Part shown: piece by piece, positions 36,425 to 44,943 of the stretch
Numbering within the stretch: the first letter of the stretch is position 1
How the letters are laid out: each line of letters opens with the position of its first letter
Source of the DNA: Pseudarthrobacter phenanthrenivorans Sphe3
GTDB taxonomy: Bacteria > Actinomycetota > Actinomycetes > Actinomycetales > Micrococcaceae
Assembly: GCF_000189535.1 (NCBI RefSeq)
Contig: NC_015145.1
Span: 2,852,001 to 2,916,000, forward strand
Direction of reading: 5' to 3'
Length of the DNA stretch: 64,000 nt
The notes under the pieces: model-generated
Database searches by the model: none
Told to the model about the DNA's origin: nothing
Seen by the model: the letters and a program-made list of their open reading frames with translations, nothing else
Position numbers and translations under genes: made by a program

Positions 36425-37048
36425 ATGACGTTCGAGGAAACGAAGGCAGTGAAGGACCGCATCCGCGCTGCCCACCGCCACCGCCGGGCCTCGCTGTCGG
36501 CGAAGGAACGGGAGGAGGCGGGCGCAGCACTGGCCAGCCACGGGTTGGCATGGGCGGACTCCGTCATGGACGGAAGTGCCGCAACAGTATGCGTCTACCT
36601 GGGTGTCGGCGCTGAGCCGCCCACGCTGCCGCTCATCAGGGCGCTGTACGACGGCGGGCGCAGGGCCCTGCTTCCCGTCTGCGAGCCGGGACGGGAACTG
36701 AAATGGGTCTTCTGGGCTCCCGGGACGGACCTCGTGACCAGCAGGTTCGCGCCCATTTTGGAGCCGGTGGGAACACGCCAGGAAATCGAGGTGGCCGGGC
36801 AGGCGGGCGCCCTCTTCATCCCTGCCACTGCAGTTGACCTTGCGGGCAGCCGGGTGGGCCAGGGCGGCGGGTACTACGACAAGTTCCTGGGCCACCTCGC
36901 CTCCGCCGGGAAGAATATCCCCCTGGCCGCCGTTATCTACGACGAAGAACTGCTGCCCGCCGGCAGCATTCCGGTCGAGGAGTTTGACCGCCCCGTTCCG
37001 GGCGTGGTCCTCCCCTCGGGGTTCCGGAAGCTGGCGGTCGGCGCCTGA
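36425..37048 (+). CDS. 5-formyltetrahydrofolate cyclo-ligase
   Basis: 207 residues. Converts 5-formyl-THF to 5,10-methenyl-THF with ATP. The N-terminal KDRIRAAHRHRRASLSAKER basic segment, the VYLGVGAEPPTLPLI segment, and RVGQGGGYYDKFL, the family's nucleotide-binding GGGYYDR-like motif, are present, ending VPVEEFDRPVPGVV. GAAGG lies 6 nt before the ATG. Folate salvage enzyme; divergent from galU, as in M. tuberculosis Rv0992c-Rv0993. Confidence 0.93.
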   Translation: MTFEETKAVKDRIRAAHRHRRASLSAKEREEAGAALASHGLAWADSVMDGSAATVCVYLGVGAEPPTLPLIRALYDGGRRALLPVCEPGRELKWVFWAPGTDLVTSRFAPILEPVGTRQEIEVAGQAGALFIPATAVDLAGSRVGQGGGYYDKFLGHLASAGKNIPLAAVIYDEELLPAGSIPVEEFDRPVPGVVLPSGFRKLAVGA

Positions 37049-37086
37049 CCCGGGGCGGGCACCCCGCGTGCAGGAGGATGCTAGAA

Positions 37087-37113
37087 TTAGCACTCAGGCC
37101 CTGTGACTGCTAA
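37087..37113. promoter_or_regulatory. CIRCE (HrcA operator) upstream of the FmdB/Ruc-like gene
   Basis: TTAGCACTC-N9-GACTGCTAA matches the CIRCE consensus TTAGCACTC-N9-GAGTGCTAA with a single mismatch. An extended -10 (TGC then TAGAAT, 37082-37087) abuts it, so transcription would begin inside the operator and HrcA would block it. Confidence 0.9.
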
Positions 37114-37167
37114 GGGATAACACCCGGCAGTCCGGGACCTCTCGTTTGCCCAAGAGGAGGAGCACCA

Positions 37168-37437
37168 GTGCCTACATATGCTTACGCCTGCAAGGATTGC
37201 GGCCATGCCTTCGACATCGTCCAGTCGTTTTCGGACAGCTCCCTGACGTCCTGCCCGGAATGCCAGGGTGCCCTGCGCAAGAAGTTCAACAGCGTGGGCG
37301 TGGTTTTCAAGGGCTCCGGCTTCTACCGCACGGACTCCCGGGATTCGAAGGGCAGCACGGTCTCGGCCGCCCCCGCGGCACCTGCTGCCGCAGCGCCTGC
37401 CCCTGCACCAGCTGCTTCGGCTCCCGCCGCCAGCTGA
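37168..37437 (+). CDS. FmdB-family zinc ribbon protein, Ruc-like
   Basis: 89 residues. Starts PTYAYACKDCGHAFDIVQSF; the two CxxC pairs (Cys9/Cys12 and Cys32/Cys35) make a zinc ribbon of the FmdB family, followed by a Ser/Gly and Ala/Pro-rich disordered tail. Same place and architecture as M. tuberculosis Rv0991c (Ruc), a redox-regulated chaperone that releases zinc on oxidation. GTG start with AGGAGG 7 nt upstream. The CIRCE operator just upstream puts it under HrcA, as expected for a heat-inducible chaperone. Next gene is a SAF protein, unrelated. Confidence 0.85.
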   Translation: MPTYAYACKDCGHAFDIVQSFSDSSLTSCPECQGALRKKFNSVGVVFKGSGFYRTDSRDSKGSTVSAAPAAPAAAAPAPAPAASAPAAS

Positions 37438-37535
37438 TCCGGCATCTCCCCAGCCCCAGGCTGTTACTGCGGACGTTATCCACATAGAAGGGCGCCGTGC
37501 TGCCCCCGCTGAGGCGGCTGCCCTAGCGTGGGCAC

Positions 37536-38309
37536 ATGCCTGTAAACCGCCGCCTCGGCCGGACCTCGAAAAACGCTCCAGACCAGCACGTGTTGTTCCC
37601 GGCGCCCCCGAGGCGGGGAAGAACCCCTGGCGGCACCAACCGCGGAACCGGCCGAGGCTCAAGCAAGCGCCCCCGCGCCCGGTTCGCAGGCTGGCTCAAC
37701 CGCAACCGACGGCTTGCGGTCGCCTTGCTGCTCTGTGCCGCAGCGGCCATCACGGTCCACCAACTCACCCCGGCACCTGTTTCCACCGTGACCGCCCTCG
37801 CCGCTGCCCGGGATTTGTCCGCAGGCGCTGCAATCTCTCCGGCTGACGTATCCGCTGTCCGTGTACCGCCCGGCATGATGGCCGACGGATTCCTCCAGAA
37901 TGCAGGCGACGCCGCAGGGAAACAACTCGCTGCGCCCCTGCGCAAAGGGCAGCTGCTGACCGATGCCCAGCTCCTCGGGCCAGGTCTCCTGGCCGGAACT
38001 CCCCCGGGGTCGGCCGCCGTTCCCCTTCGGATGGCAGATCCGTCCTCCATCCAGCTCGTCTCGCCGGGGCAGCTGGTCAACGTGGTTCTCACGGCCGGGA
38101 ACGGCTTCGACCAGCAGGAGCCGCCGGAAGTCCTGGCCGAAGGCGTACCGGTCCTGTGGACCTCCACCCAGGGCGGGCAAAGCGGGCAGTGGCTGGGGAC
38201 ATCGGAGACGGAAGGACTCATAGTCGTGGCTGCGAACGGGGATCAGGCCGCGCGGCTAGCGGGCGCGTCCACCCAAGGCAAGCTGTTCTTCGTCCTGGTG
38301 GGACCTTAG
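37536..38309 (+). CDS. SAF-domain protein (CpaB/RcpC-like), function unknown
   Basis: 257 residues. N-terminal Arg/Gly-rich cytoplasmic segment (about 1-60), one membrane helix (about 60-78), then a SAF domain (about 87-150: VTALAAARDLSAGAAISPADVSAVRVPPGM) and a C-terminal beta-rich part. This layout resembles CpaB/RcpC pilus-assembly proteins and flagellar P-ring-type SAF proteins, but no tad/flp pilus genes are nearby. The extracytoplasmic domain probably binds a surface polymer or pilus part. Called from the SAF motif only. Confidence 0.65.
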   Translation: MPVNRRLGRTSKNAPDQHVLFPAPPRRGRTPGGTNRGTGRGSSKRPRARFAGWLNRNRRLAVALLLCAAAAITVHQLTPAPVSTVTALAAARDLSAGAAISPADVSAVRVPPGMMADGFLQNAGDAAGKQLAAPLRKGQLLTDAQLLGPGLLAGTPPGSAAVPLRMADPSSIQLVSPGQLVNVVLTAGNGFDQQEPPEVLAEGVPVLWTSTQGGQSGQWLGTSETEGLIVVAANGDQAARLAGASTQGKLFFVLVGP

Positions 38310-38414
38310 GTGTGCCCCGTCCGCGCACGCCCCAGCGCCGCTCCATGCCCCAGCCGCTCAATGCCCCGCCGCCGGGACCTGAGGAGCAGGACGCCGCCCC
38401 GGAGACGACCGGGC

Positions 38415-41400
38415 TTAGCCCCAGTGCGGGGGCTTCTGCTCCTTCAGCCAGGCGTCGTGGTCATCGTCCTCGCGCTCCCCCCAGGCCCGGGGTTCGTCTT
38501 CAGCCGCTTTGTTGGGCAGGGCTGCCCCATCACGCAGTACGCCCTTGTCCCCCACGGCCGGCTTGTCAGTCAGCGCTTCTTTATCCCCCAGGGCCGTCTC
38601 CGGGGTGGATTCACCGGAGGACCCGGTGTCCGAAGGGTTGTTGTTGTCGTGCTCCGCGGTCATCACGCCCGCCTCCTTGCTGTCCGTACGTCCGGCCGGT
38701 GCTGGTTCGTCCCTGGGTGCCGCGCGGCGCCCTTCGCGCGGAGCCGCTGACGTCCGCTCCATCGATGCCCGGCTCGCGGCGTCGATGCCGTTGAGCGCCT
38801 GGTCAACATCGTCGTCCAGGAAGGCAACGGAGGTTGAAGTCCGCCCTGTGAGGGCCATTTTTTCAAGGCCCAGGTAGCCGGCAATCCGGTCGGCGCAGGC
38901 TGAGGGGTCGGTAAACACCTCGATGGTCCACAGCGGCATGTAGCGCCAGCCCAGGCGTTCCAGCAGCTGCGGGCGGAGCCTGCTCCGCTCCCGGACACTC
39001 ATGGTGCGGTACTGCTCGGTGCCGTCCGATTCAATGGCTACGGGCCACGGGAGGTCGGTGTCCTCCTGGCCCATGGTGCTGAGCGGATCAGCGGCGGCCA
39101 CCACATCGATGGCGCCGTCATACTGGTGCCACACCCGCGCACCCCGGGCGCGCAGCCGGTCCCCGAGGTCAGCCACCAAGGGATCGGCGCCCAGTGCCTG
39201 CTCGCTGGCTGCGGCCCTCGAAGCCGGAGTTCCGAGGTCCGTGTTTCCTGCGATTTCACGGTCAAGGAGCGTGTACAGGTCCACGGCGCCGTGCGTCAGC
39301 CTGGTCTGGTCAAGGTCCTCGGGCCGGAAGCACGTAAGAACGTGCATGGACCTGCGGGCACGGGTCATGGCCAGGGCGAACTTCTCCCGGCCACCCTCGG
39401 CAGAGAGGGGCCCGAAGTTGTGCAGGGCGCGTCCGTGCGGCGTGCGGCCAAAGCCCGGCGAGAAGATGACATGGTCGCGCACCAGCCCCTGGGCCCGTTC
39501 AAGATCAACAACGCGGAAGGACTCGGGGCCAGCACCGAAGAAGCCCGCAAGCCCAGGGTAGTTGGGCAGCTGCAGCCGGATGGACTCCCCGATCCGGGCC
39601 GCGTGGCGAAGGCTCGCGGTCACCACAGCCAGGGACGTGCGGGGGCGCAGGCGTGCATGGTCGAAGACGAGCTGGACCACGCGGTTGACTTCCGCCACCA
39701 CGGACTCCACGCCTTCATGATCGGCGCTGGGCAGCCCGGTACCGTCCGGAAGGTATTCCACCAGCAGCGCCCGGTCCAGGCCCGTAGCGGACTGCCCCTC
39801 CGGGAGCCGGCGGAGCCCGCCGTCGTAAAAGTTCTTGCTCAACTGCAGGACAAGGTCCTCATCCACGGCACGGTAGACGAAGTTGAGCCGCCACACGGGC
39901 AGGACCTGCGACAGGGCGTTGAAGGCACTCTCCACCCGCTGGTGCGCCGATTCCCCCGGGGCGAGCCGTTCCACGCCCACGGTAAAGGTACGCGGGCTGG
40001 CAATCCTTGCATCACCGAAAGCGATGACCTGGCCGGCACGGGCGATCGACGGCAGGACGGCCTGCAGGGACGTTGCTTCCGCGTCCAGGATGACCACCGC
40101 ATCAAAGTGCTGTTCCGCCGGCAGCAGACCGGTCATGAGGTAGGGGCTCACGGACCAGACCGGAACGAGGGTGCCGATCAGTTCGGGTGCCTGCGCGGTG
40201 AGCGACGGCAGGGACACCCTGCCATCCTTGAGCAGGCTGCGCAGCAGGTCGGCCTGTCGGGGATGGGCGGCGATGGCGCTGCGCCACCGCTCCGCCAGGT
40301 CCCAGCGAAGCCGGGCGGCGCCGCTGGCGATATGGGCGTTGTCGGCAAGCCGGTACTCGGCTTCCAGCTTCCGCAGCGCGTCGCCGTCCGACATGGCGAG
40401 GTAGTCATCGCCGCTGATCATCGCCTCGAGTGCGGACTGCCACCAGGCCAGCTCAAGTTCGGCGGCCACGGAGGCGGCCGGAACTTCGCGCTCCGCGAGG
40501 TCGGCCAGGAGCTCCCCGAGCCCGTGTTCGCGCATGTTCTCCACCAGGAGGGTGCGCTCGGGCAGGGTCTTGAGCGTGTCCGTGTCCGCGACCAGCCGCT
40601 CCAGGCGCTCCATCAGCTCTTCATACCGGGCTGTGGAGAGGGACCCGCCGGCTTCCGTATGCCTCAGGGCCTCGCCCAGCCTGGCCAGGTCGCCGTCCAG
40701 CGACCGGTACATCGCGTTCATCTCGGCCAGGCCCGACGGGACGGCCGGGTGCCGCTGCGTGGTGGCATAGCCCGCCCAGAGGGCGCGCTGCTCCTGGACC
40801 AGCAGCAGGGACGTGTGAAGATCCGCGATATGGACACCGGGCCGGACGTATTCCTTGGCGACCCTGCGCAGCCGGGAGCGCTGCATGGAGGTCATCTCGA
40901 TGCCGCGTTCCTTGCGCCACGCAGAGGGCGCAGTGGCCGAGATGAGGTCCGTGACCGGCCGGTCGAAGATGTCCGGGGTGAATTTGTCCAGGCTTCCGCG
41001 CACTGCCACCAGAAGCTCAAGCTGTTCGCCCCACTCGGCAAAGGACGCGCCGAGCCGGATTTCCGCATGCTCCGCCACTGCCTTCATGCGGTCGCGGAGC
41101 AGGGGCAGGCTCTTCTCCACGGAGCGGACCAGCTCCTGGGCTTCCTCGGTTTCCTTGCGTGTGAGCAGCCGGGCGCCGTGCCAGGGGCTGGTGGTGGACG
41201 CCTTGCTGAAACTGCCCAGTTCCGCCGCCCGGCGCAGCCTGCCCGCGAGCTCGTCGCGGTCCCGGATACTGTCCAGGACGCTCCGCTTCAAGCGCACGGT
41301 GGTGGACGGGGCAGGGTGGATGGAAGTCAGCTCCGCCAACGACTGCATTGCCTGGTACGGGGAGCATCCCCAGCGCTGGCGGACGTTGTGGAGGGACGCC

Positions 41401-42611
41401 ACATGGTCCATCAGGGCGTGGCGGTGCTCGGTGAGGGTGCTGTGGAGGTTCCCCAGCTGGGGTTCAAGCGATTTTTCGTTGCGGACAATGGCGCGGACCA
41501 GCTGGGCCTTCAGCTGCTGCGCGGTGACGTTACCGGAGAGCTGGAACAGGATGGACTCCAGGCCCAGGCCCTCCAGTTGGCCTGATACTTCGTTCAGGCT
41601 CGCCCGGCGGTCGCCCACCACCAGGACGGTCTTACCGGCGTCCACAAGGGCACCGATGGTATTGATGGCGGTCTGGGTCTGGCCGGTGCCGGGAGGGCTG
41701 CTGACCACCAGGGAATCGCCGGCCCGGGCAGCGTCAATGACGTACTGCTGGTCTGTGTCCGCGTCCAGGAGAAGCAGTTCGTCCTTGGGGTGCCGGCTGT
41801 CCAGGGACGGGAAGCGGGCCGGATCAGGCTGCTCGACATCCACCACCTCGCCGCCCGCTGCCGTGGCCAGGGCGGAGATGAGCGGGTTTGAATCGTTGAT
41901 CCACGGGTCATCCAGGTTTCCGGAAAGGTCCGCGAAAGTGGACACCAGCAGGTTGTGCTGGGCTTCCGCGCCATGGATGGGCCGGATCAGCGTCCCCAGC
42001 CGGTCCAGGACGGGCTGCGGGTCGAAACGGGCCGTGCTGTAGGCAAGCCGGGTGACGGCGTTGACGTCAAAGACGATGCCGTGGATGTTTTTCAGGTGCC
42101 GCACCAGGGCAGGGTTGATGTGAGCCTGCTCTGTCAGCTGGAGTTCGTAGTCGTCCTCCCCCGGCCGAACGGTCAGGGAGATCGCGGTGAGCATGACCGG
42201 TGCCGAGATGCGCTGGGGCTTGCCCCCGACGGCGGACGTCCACACCACGGTGCCGGCTGAGAGGTAGCCGGCGTCGATGCCGCGGTCATTGGCGAGTTCA
42301 AAGATCTTGGACCGGATGTTCCGGGAGGCCCTGGCCGCCACCACGTACTGCTGGCGGTCCCGGATCAGGGTGGAGAGCCGGGTCTTCCGCCCGGCCATCA
42401 GCTGGGCCAGGCCGGACGGGTGGGCGTGGGTCAGGTCGATGGAACCTTCGGGGGTCTTGGTGAAGCGCAGCATCGTGTCCGCCCCGGTGACGGGTTTGAG
42501 CCCGGACAGCCATTTGCGGAGCTCCTCGGAGCCCTCCGGGTGGCCTTGACCAACTGACACTACTGCCTTCTTTTCTGCGCTTGCACGTGACGACCTGGAC
42601 CATACCGGCAT
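38415..42611 (-). CDS. Large SF1-helicase-like ATPase with C-terminal nuclease-like domain (MTES_1575 type)
   Basis: 1398 residues from the ATG at 42611, chosen because TACGCT lies 7 nt upstream; a GTG at 42659 would add 16. Residues about 20-290 form an N-terminal region of unknown function. The helicase-like core starts with SSPPGTGQTQT (308-314), a Walker A in which lysine 311 is glutamine (codon CAG at 41679-41681). The motif II region reads VILDAEATSL (Asp843-Ala-Glu845) instead of DExx, and motif VI is ALAMTRARRSMHVL. The C-terminus (about 1140-1290) has Asp1169 and IESDG (Glu1194, Asp1196) as in PD-(D/E)XK restriction-type nucleases. The last 110 residues are acidic and low in complexity. 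ATPase activity is doubtful. Confidence 0.75.
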   Translation of the reverse strand: MPVWSRSSRASAEKKAVVSVGQGHPEGSEELRKWLSGLKPVTGADTMLRFTKTPEGSIDLTHAHPSGLAQLMAGRKTRLSTLIRDRQQYVVAARASRNIRSKIFELANDRGIDAGYLSAGTVVWTSAVGGKPQRISAPVMLTAISLTVRPGEDDYELQLTEQAHINPALVRHLKNIHGIVFDVNAVTRLAYSTARFDPQPVLDRLGTLIRPIHGAEAQHNLLVSTFADLSGNLDDPWINDSNPLISALATAAGGEVVDVEQPDPARFPSLDSRHPKDELLLLDADTDQQYVIDAARAGDSLVVSSPPGTGQTQTAINTIGALVDAGKTVLVVGDRRASLNEVSGQLEGLGLESILFQLSGNVTAQQLKAQLVRAIVRNEKSLEPQLGNLHSTLTEHRHALMDHVASLHNVRQRWGCSPYQAMQSLAELTSIHPAPSTTVRLKRSVLDSIRDRDELAGRLRRAAELGSFSKASTTSPWHGARLLTRKETEEAQELVRSVEKSLPLLRDRMKAVAEHAEIRLGASFAEWGEQLELLVAVRGSLDKFTPDIFDRPVTDLISATAPSAWRKERGIEMTSMQRSRLRRVAKEYVRPGVHIADLHTSLLLVQEQRALWAGYATTQRHPAVPSGLAEMNAMYRSLDGDLARLGEALRHTEAGGSLSTARYEELMERLERLVADTDTLKTLPERTLLVENMREHGLGELLADLAEREVPAASVAAELELAWWQSALEAMISGDDYLAMSDGDALRKLEAEYRLADNAHIASGAARLRWDLAERWRSAIAAHPRQADLLRSLLKDGRVSLPSLTAQAPELIGTLVPVWSVSPYLMTGLLPAEQHFDAVVILDAEATSLQAVLPSIARAGQVIAFGDARIASPRTFTVGVERLAPGESAHQRVESAFNALSQVLPVWRLNFVYRAVDEDLVLQLSKNFYDGGLRRLPEGQSATGLDRALLVEYLPDGTGLPSADHEGVESVVAEVNRVVQLVFDHARLRPRTSLAVVTASLRHAARIGESIRLQLPNYPGLAGFFGAGPESFRVVDLERAQGLVRDHVIFSPGFGRTPHGRALHNFGPLSAEGGREKFALAMTRARRSMHVLTCFRPEDLDQTRLTHGAVDLYTLLDREIAGNTDLGTPASRAAASEQALGADPLVADLGDRLRARGARVWHQYDGAIDVVAAADPLSTMGQEDTDLPWPVAIESDGTEQYRTMSVRERSRLRPQLLERLGWRYMPLWTIEVFTDPSACADRIAGYLGLEKMALTGRTSTSVAFLDDDVDQALNGIDAASRASMERTSAAPREGRRAAPRDEPAPAGRTDSKEAGVMTAEHDNNNPSDTGSSGESTPETALGDKEALTDKPAVGDKGVLRDGAALPNKAAEDEPRAWGEREDDDHDAWLKEQKPPHWG

Positions 42612-42618
42612 AGATTCG

Positions 42619-42624
42619 AGCGTA
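42619..42624 (-). promoter_or_regulatory. -10 hexamer TACGCT, leaderless configuration
   Basis: Ends 7 nt before the ATG at 42611 of the helicase-nuclease-like gene; no ribosome binding site there. Confidence 0.4.
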
Positions 42625-42700
42625 GCCGCTCCGGCGCCCGACTTGAGAGACCGCAACACTGCGGTGCCCTAATTTGCGGAGGATTTCGCCCGGGAACAGC

Positions 42701-42733
42701 AGTGGCCGGCCCCCGCAACGGAGGCCGGCCACT
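42701..42733 (-). terminator. Hairpin downstream of guaA
   Basis: Perfect 11-bp stem (AGTGGCCGGCC and complement) with an 11-nt loop, 8 bp after the guaA stop on the minus strand. No T tract, so a weak intrinsic terminator or mRNA 3' end. Confidence 0.55.
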
Positions 42734-42740
42734 CAGGATG

Positions 42741-44330
42741 CTATTCCCACTCGATGGTTCCCGGCGGCTTGCTGGTGACGTCCAGCACCACCCGGTTGAC
42801 GCCTTCCACCTCGTTGGTGATGCGGTTCGAGATCCGGGCCAGCAGGTCGTAGGGAAGCCGCGACCAGTCAGCCGTCATCGCGTCCTCGGAGGAGACCGGG
42901 CGGAGCACGATGGGGTGGCCGTAAGTACGGCCGTCACCCATGACGCCGACGCTGCGGACGTCTGCCAACAGGACTACCGGCATCTGCCAGACCTCGTTGT
43001 CCAGGCCGGCGGCGGTCAGTTCGGCGCGCGCGATGGCGTCCGCCTTCCGCAGCAGGTCCAGCCGCTCCTTGGTGACCTCGCCGACGATCCGGATGCCCAG
43101 GCCGGGGCCGGGGAACGGCTGGCGGCCCACAATCTCCTGCGGGAGACCAAGCTGGGCACCGACGGCACGGACCTCGTCCTTGAAGAGGGCGCGCAGCGGC
43201 TCGACGAGTTCGAACTGCAGGTCCTCGGGCAGGCCGCCCACATTGTGGTGGCTCTTGATGTTCGCTGCGCCTTCACCGCCGCCTGACTCGACGACGTCCG
43301 GGTACAGGGTGCCCTGAACCAGGAACTTGATCTTCTCGCCGTGTGCGGCGGCCTCGGCGATGATGGCCAGTTCGGCTTCCTCGAAGGCGCGGATGAACTC
43401 GCGGCCGATGATTTTGCGCTTGGTTTCAGGATCGCTGACGCCGGCAAGGGCGGACAGGAAGCGCTCCTGCTCGTTCGCGACGTACAGCTTCACACCAGTG
43501 GCGGCAACGAAGTCGCGCTCCACCTGCTCGGCTTCGCCTTCACGCAACAGGCCGTGGTCCACGAACACACACGTCAGCTGGTCACCCACGGCACGCTGCA
43601 CCAGCGCAGCTGCGACGGCGGAGTCCACGCCACCGGAAAGCCCGCAGATAACCCGGGCATCGCCGATCTGCTTCCGGATCCGCTCCACCTGCTCTTCAAG
43701 GATGTTGCCGGTGGTCCAGTTCGGTTCGATCCGGGCACCCTTGAAGAGGAAGTTCTCCAGCACCTGCTGCCCATAGGCGGAGTGCTTGACCTCGGGGTGC
43801 CACTGCACACCAAAAAGGCCCTTTTCCTCGTTGGCGAAGGCAGCTACTTCAGCACCCGCCGTCGTCGCCAGCACTTCGAAGCCGTCCGGCGCCTCGTGCA
43901 CGGAGTCGCCGTGGCTCATCCACGTGTTCTGGTGCTGGGGCATGCCCTCCAGGACCGAGCGGCCCTCGCCAATAATGGTGGTCTGGGTGGAGCCGTACTC
44001 CCGCAGCCCGGTCTTGTCCACCTTGCCGCCCAAGGCGTTGGCCATGGCCTGGAAGCCGTAGCAGATGCCGAAGACGGGAACACCGGCCTCGAAGAGGTCG
44101 GCACCCACGCTGGGGGCGCCGTCGGCATAGACGCTCGAGGGGCCCCCGGAAAGGATGATGGCGGCAGGATTCTTGGCCAGGAGCTGCTCGGTGGTGTAAG
44201 TATGCGGAACCACTTCCGAATACACATTTGCTTCCCGGACGCGGCGGGCAATCAGCTGCGCGTACTGGGCACCGTAGTCAACAACCAGCACCGGCTTCTG
44301 GGAAGTCTGGGATGCAGTGGGAGTAGTCAC
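42741..44330 (-). CDS. guaA: GMP synthase (glutamine-hydrolysing)
   Basis: 529 residues. GATase domain: catalytic Cys90 in FGICYGFQ, His178 and Glu180 in WHPEVKH. ATP-pyrophosphatase: SGGVDS P-loop (232-237), then the GMPS dimerisation domain with a C-terminal [11 protein letters not shown], the universal GuaA ending. Converts XMP to GMP. The GTG start has TAGGCT 6 nt upstream. GuaA, GuaB3 and GuaB are all on this strand within 10 kb. Confidence 0.97.
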   Translation of the reverse strand: MTTPTASQTSQKPVLVVDYGAQYAQLIARRVREANVYSEVVPHTYTTEQLLAKNPAAIILSGGPSSVYADGAPSVGADLFEAGVPVFGICYGFQAMANALGGKVDKTGLREYGSTQTTIIGEGRSVLEGMPQHQNTWMSHGDSVHEAPDGFEVLATTAGAEVAAFANEEKGLFGVQWHPEVKHSAYGQQVLENFLFKGARIEPNWTTGNILEEQVERIRKQIGDARVICGLSGGVDSAVAAALVQRAVGDQLTCVFVDHGLLREGEAEQVERDFVAATGVKLYVANEQERFLSALAGVSDPETKRKIIGREFIRAFEEAELAIIAEAAAHGEKIKFLVQGTLYPDVVESGGGEGAANIKSHHNVGGLPEDLQFELVEPLRALFKDEVRAVGAQLGLPQEIVGRQPFPGPGLGIRIVGEVTKERLDLLRKADAIARAELTAAGLDNEVWQMPVVLLADVRSVGVMGDGRTYGHPIVLRPVSSEDAMTADWSRLPYDLLARISNRITNEVEGVNRVVLDVTSKPPGTIEWE

Positions 44331-44336
44331 CGTACT

Positions 44337-44342
44337 AGCCTA
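44337..44342 (-). promoter_or_regulatory. -10 hexamer TAGGCT, leaderless configuration
   Basis: On the minus strand TAGGCT ends 6 nt before the guaA GTG. No Shine-Dalgarno. Confidence 0.5.
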
Positions 44343-44439
44343 CTGGGCGCCGTTGCGCCGGCGCACCTTGAGCAGCCGGGCTGTGACGGAGCAGACTCCT
44401 GTCCGGCCGGGAAGGCAACCGCCGGCCCCGGCCAAAGCG

Positions 44440-44943
44440 TCAGTACCGCTGCGGTGCCTGGGGGTTGGCCGCAAGTTCGGCCTCCACCTCGGCGTGGAAC
44501 TTCTTCTCCACGATGAAGGACAGGAACGGAACCACGCCGCCCAGTGCGAGGAGGATCAGCTTCAGGAACGGCCAGCGCATGAGGGACCAGAGCCGGAAGT
44601 TGGAAATCAGGTACACCACATACATCCAGCCGTGCACGATCAGGACAGTCACGGACAGGTTGACTCCGCCCAGCACGCCCGGCGGCTCGGCATCAGCGAA
44701 GCCGAAACCGAAGGGCTGGCCGGTGACGGCGTTGGTGCCGCCAGCGAAGAGGTAATGCCCGAATCCGTACCGGGCCACCAGCTCGGCGCACAGCAGCAGC
44801 AGCATGGCGCCGGTCAGGTAGGCCAGTACCTTGTAGAACTTCAGTGCTGAGCGTATTTGGGCTTCGGTTCCGCCGAAGCGGCGCTTTTTTCCGGCGGTCT
44901 TGCCGGCTGGCTGGGCGGGGGTGGCCGGTTTAGGGTCAATCAT
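44440..44943 (-). CDS. DUF3817 membrane protein
   Basis: 167 residues. A basic cytoplasmic N-terminus (1-35), then three to four helices (about 38-57, 98-118, 128-150) with LKFYKVLAYLTGAMLLLLCAELVAR and VLIVHGWMYVVYLISNFRLW, the DUF3817 pattern. No known function. Its ATG overlaps the end of the SURF1 gene (ATGA), so the two are translated together; family members often sit next to guaA in actinobacteria. Confidence 0.85.
   Translation of the reverse strand: MIDPKPATPAQPAGKTAGKKRRFGGTEAQIRSALKFYKVLAYLTGAMLLLLCAELVARYGFGHYLFAGGTNAVTGQPFGFGFADAEPPGVLGGVNLSVTVLIVHGWMYVVYLISNFRLWSLMRWPFLKLILLALGGVVPFLSFIVEKKFHAEVEAELAANPQAPQRY

Noticed and set aside
39126..41585. 819-codon open frame on the plus strand
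   Set aside because: Antisense to the large helicase-nuclease-like gene; no protein family motif and atypical residue use.
42657..42659. GTG start 16 codons upstream of the helicase-nuclease-like gene
   Set aside because: The TACGCT hexamer 7 nt before the ATG at 42611 fits the window's leaderless pattern better; not excluded.
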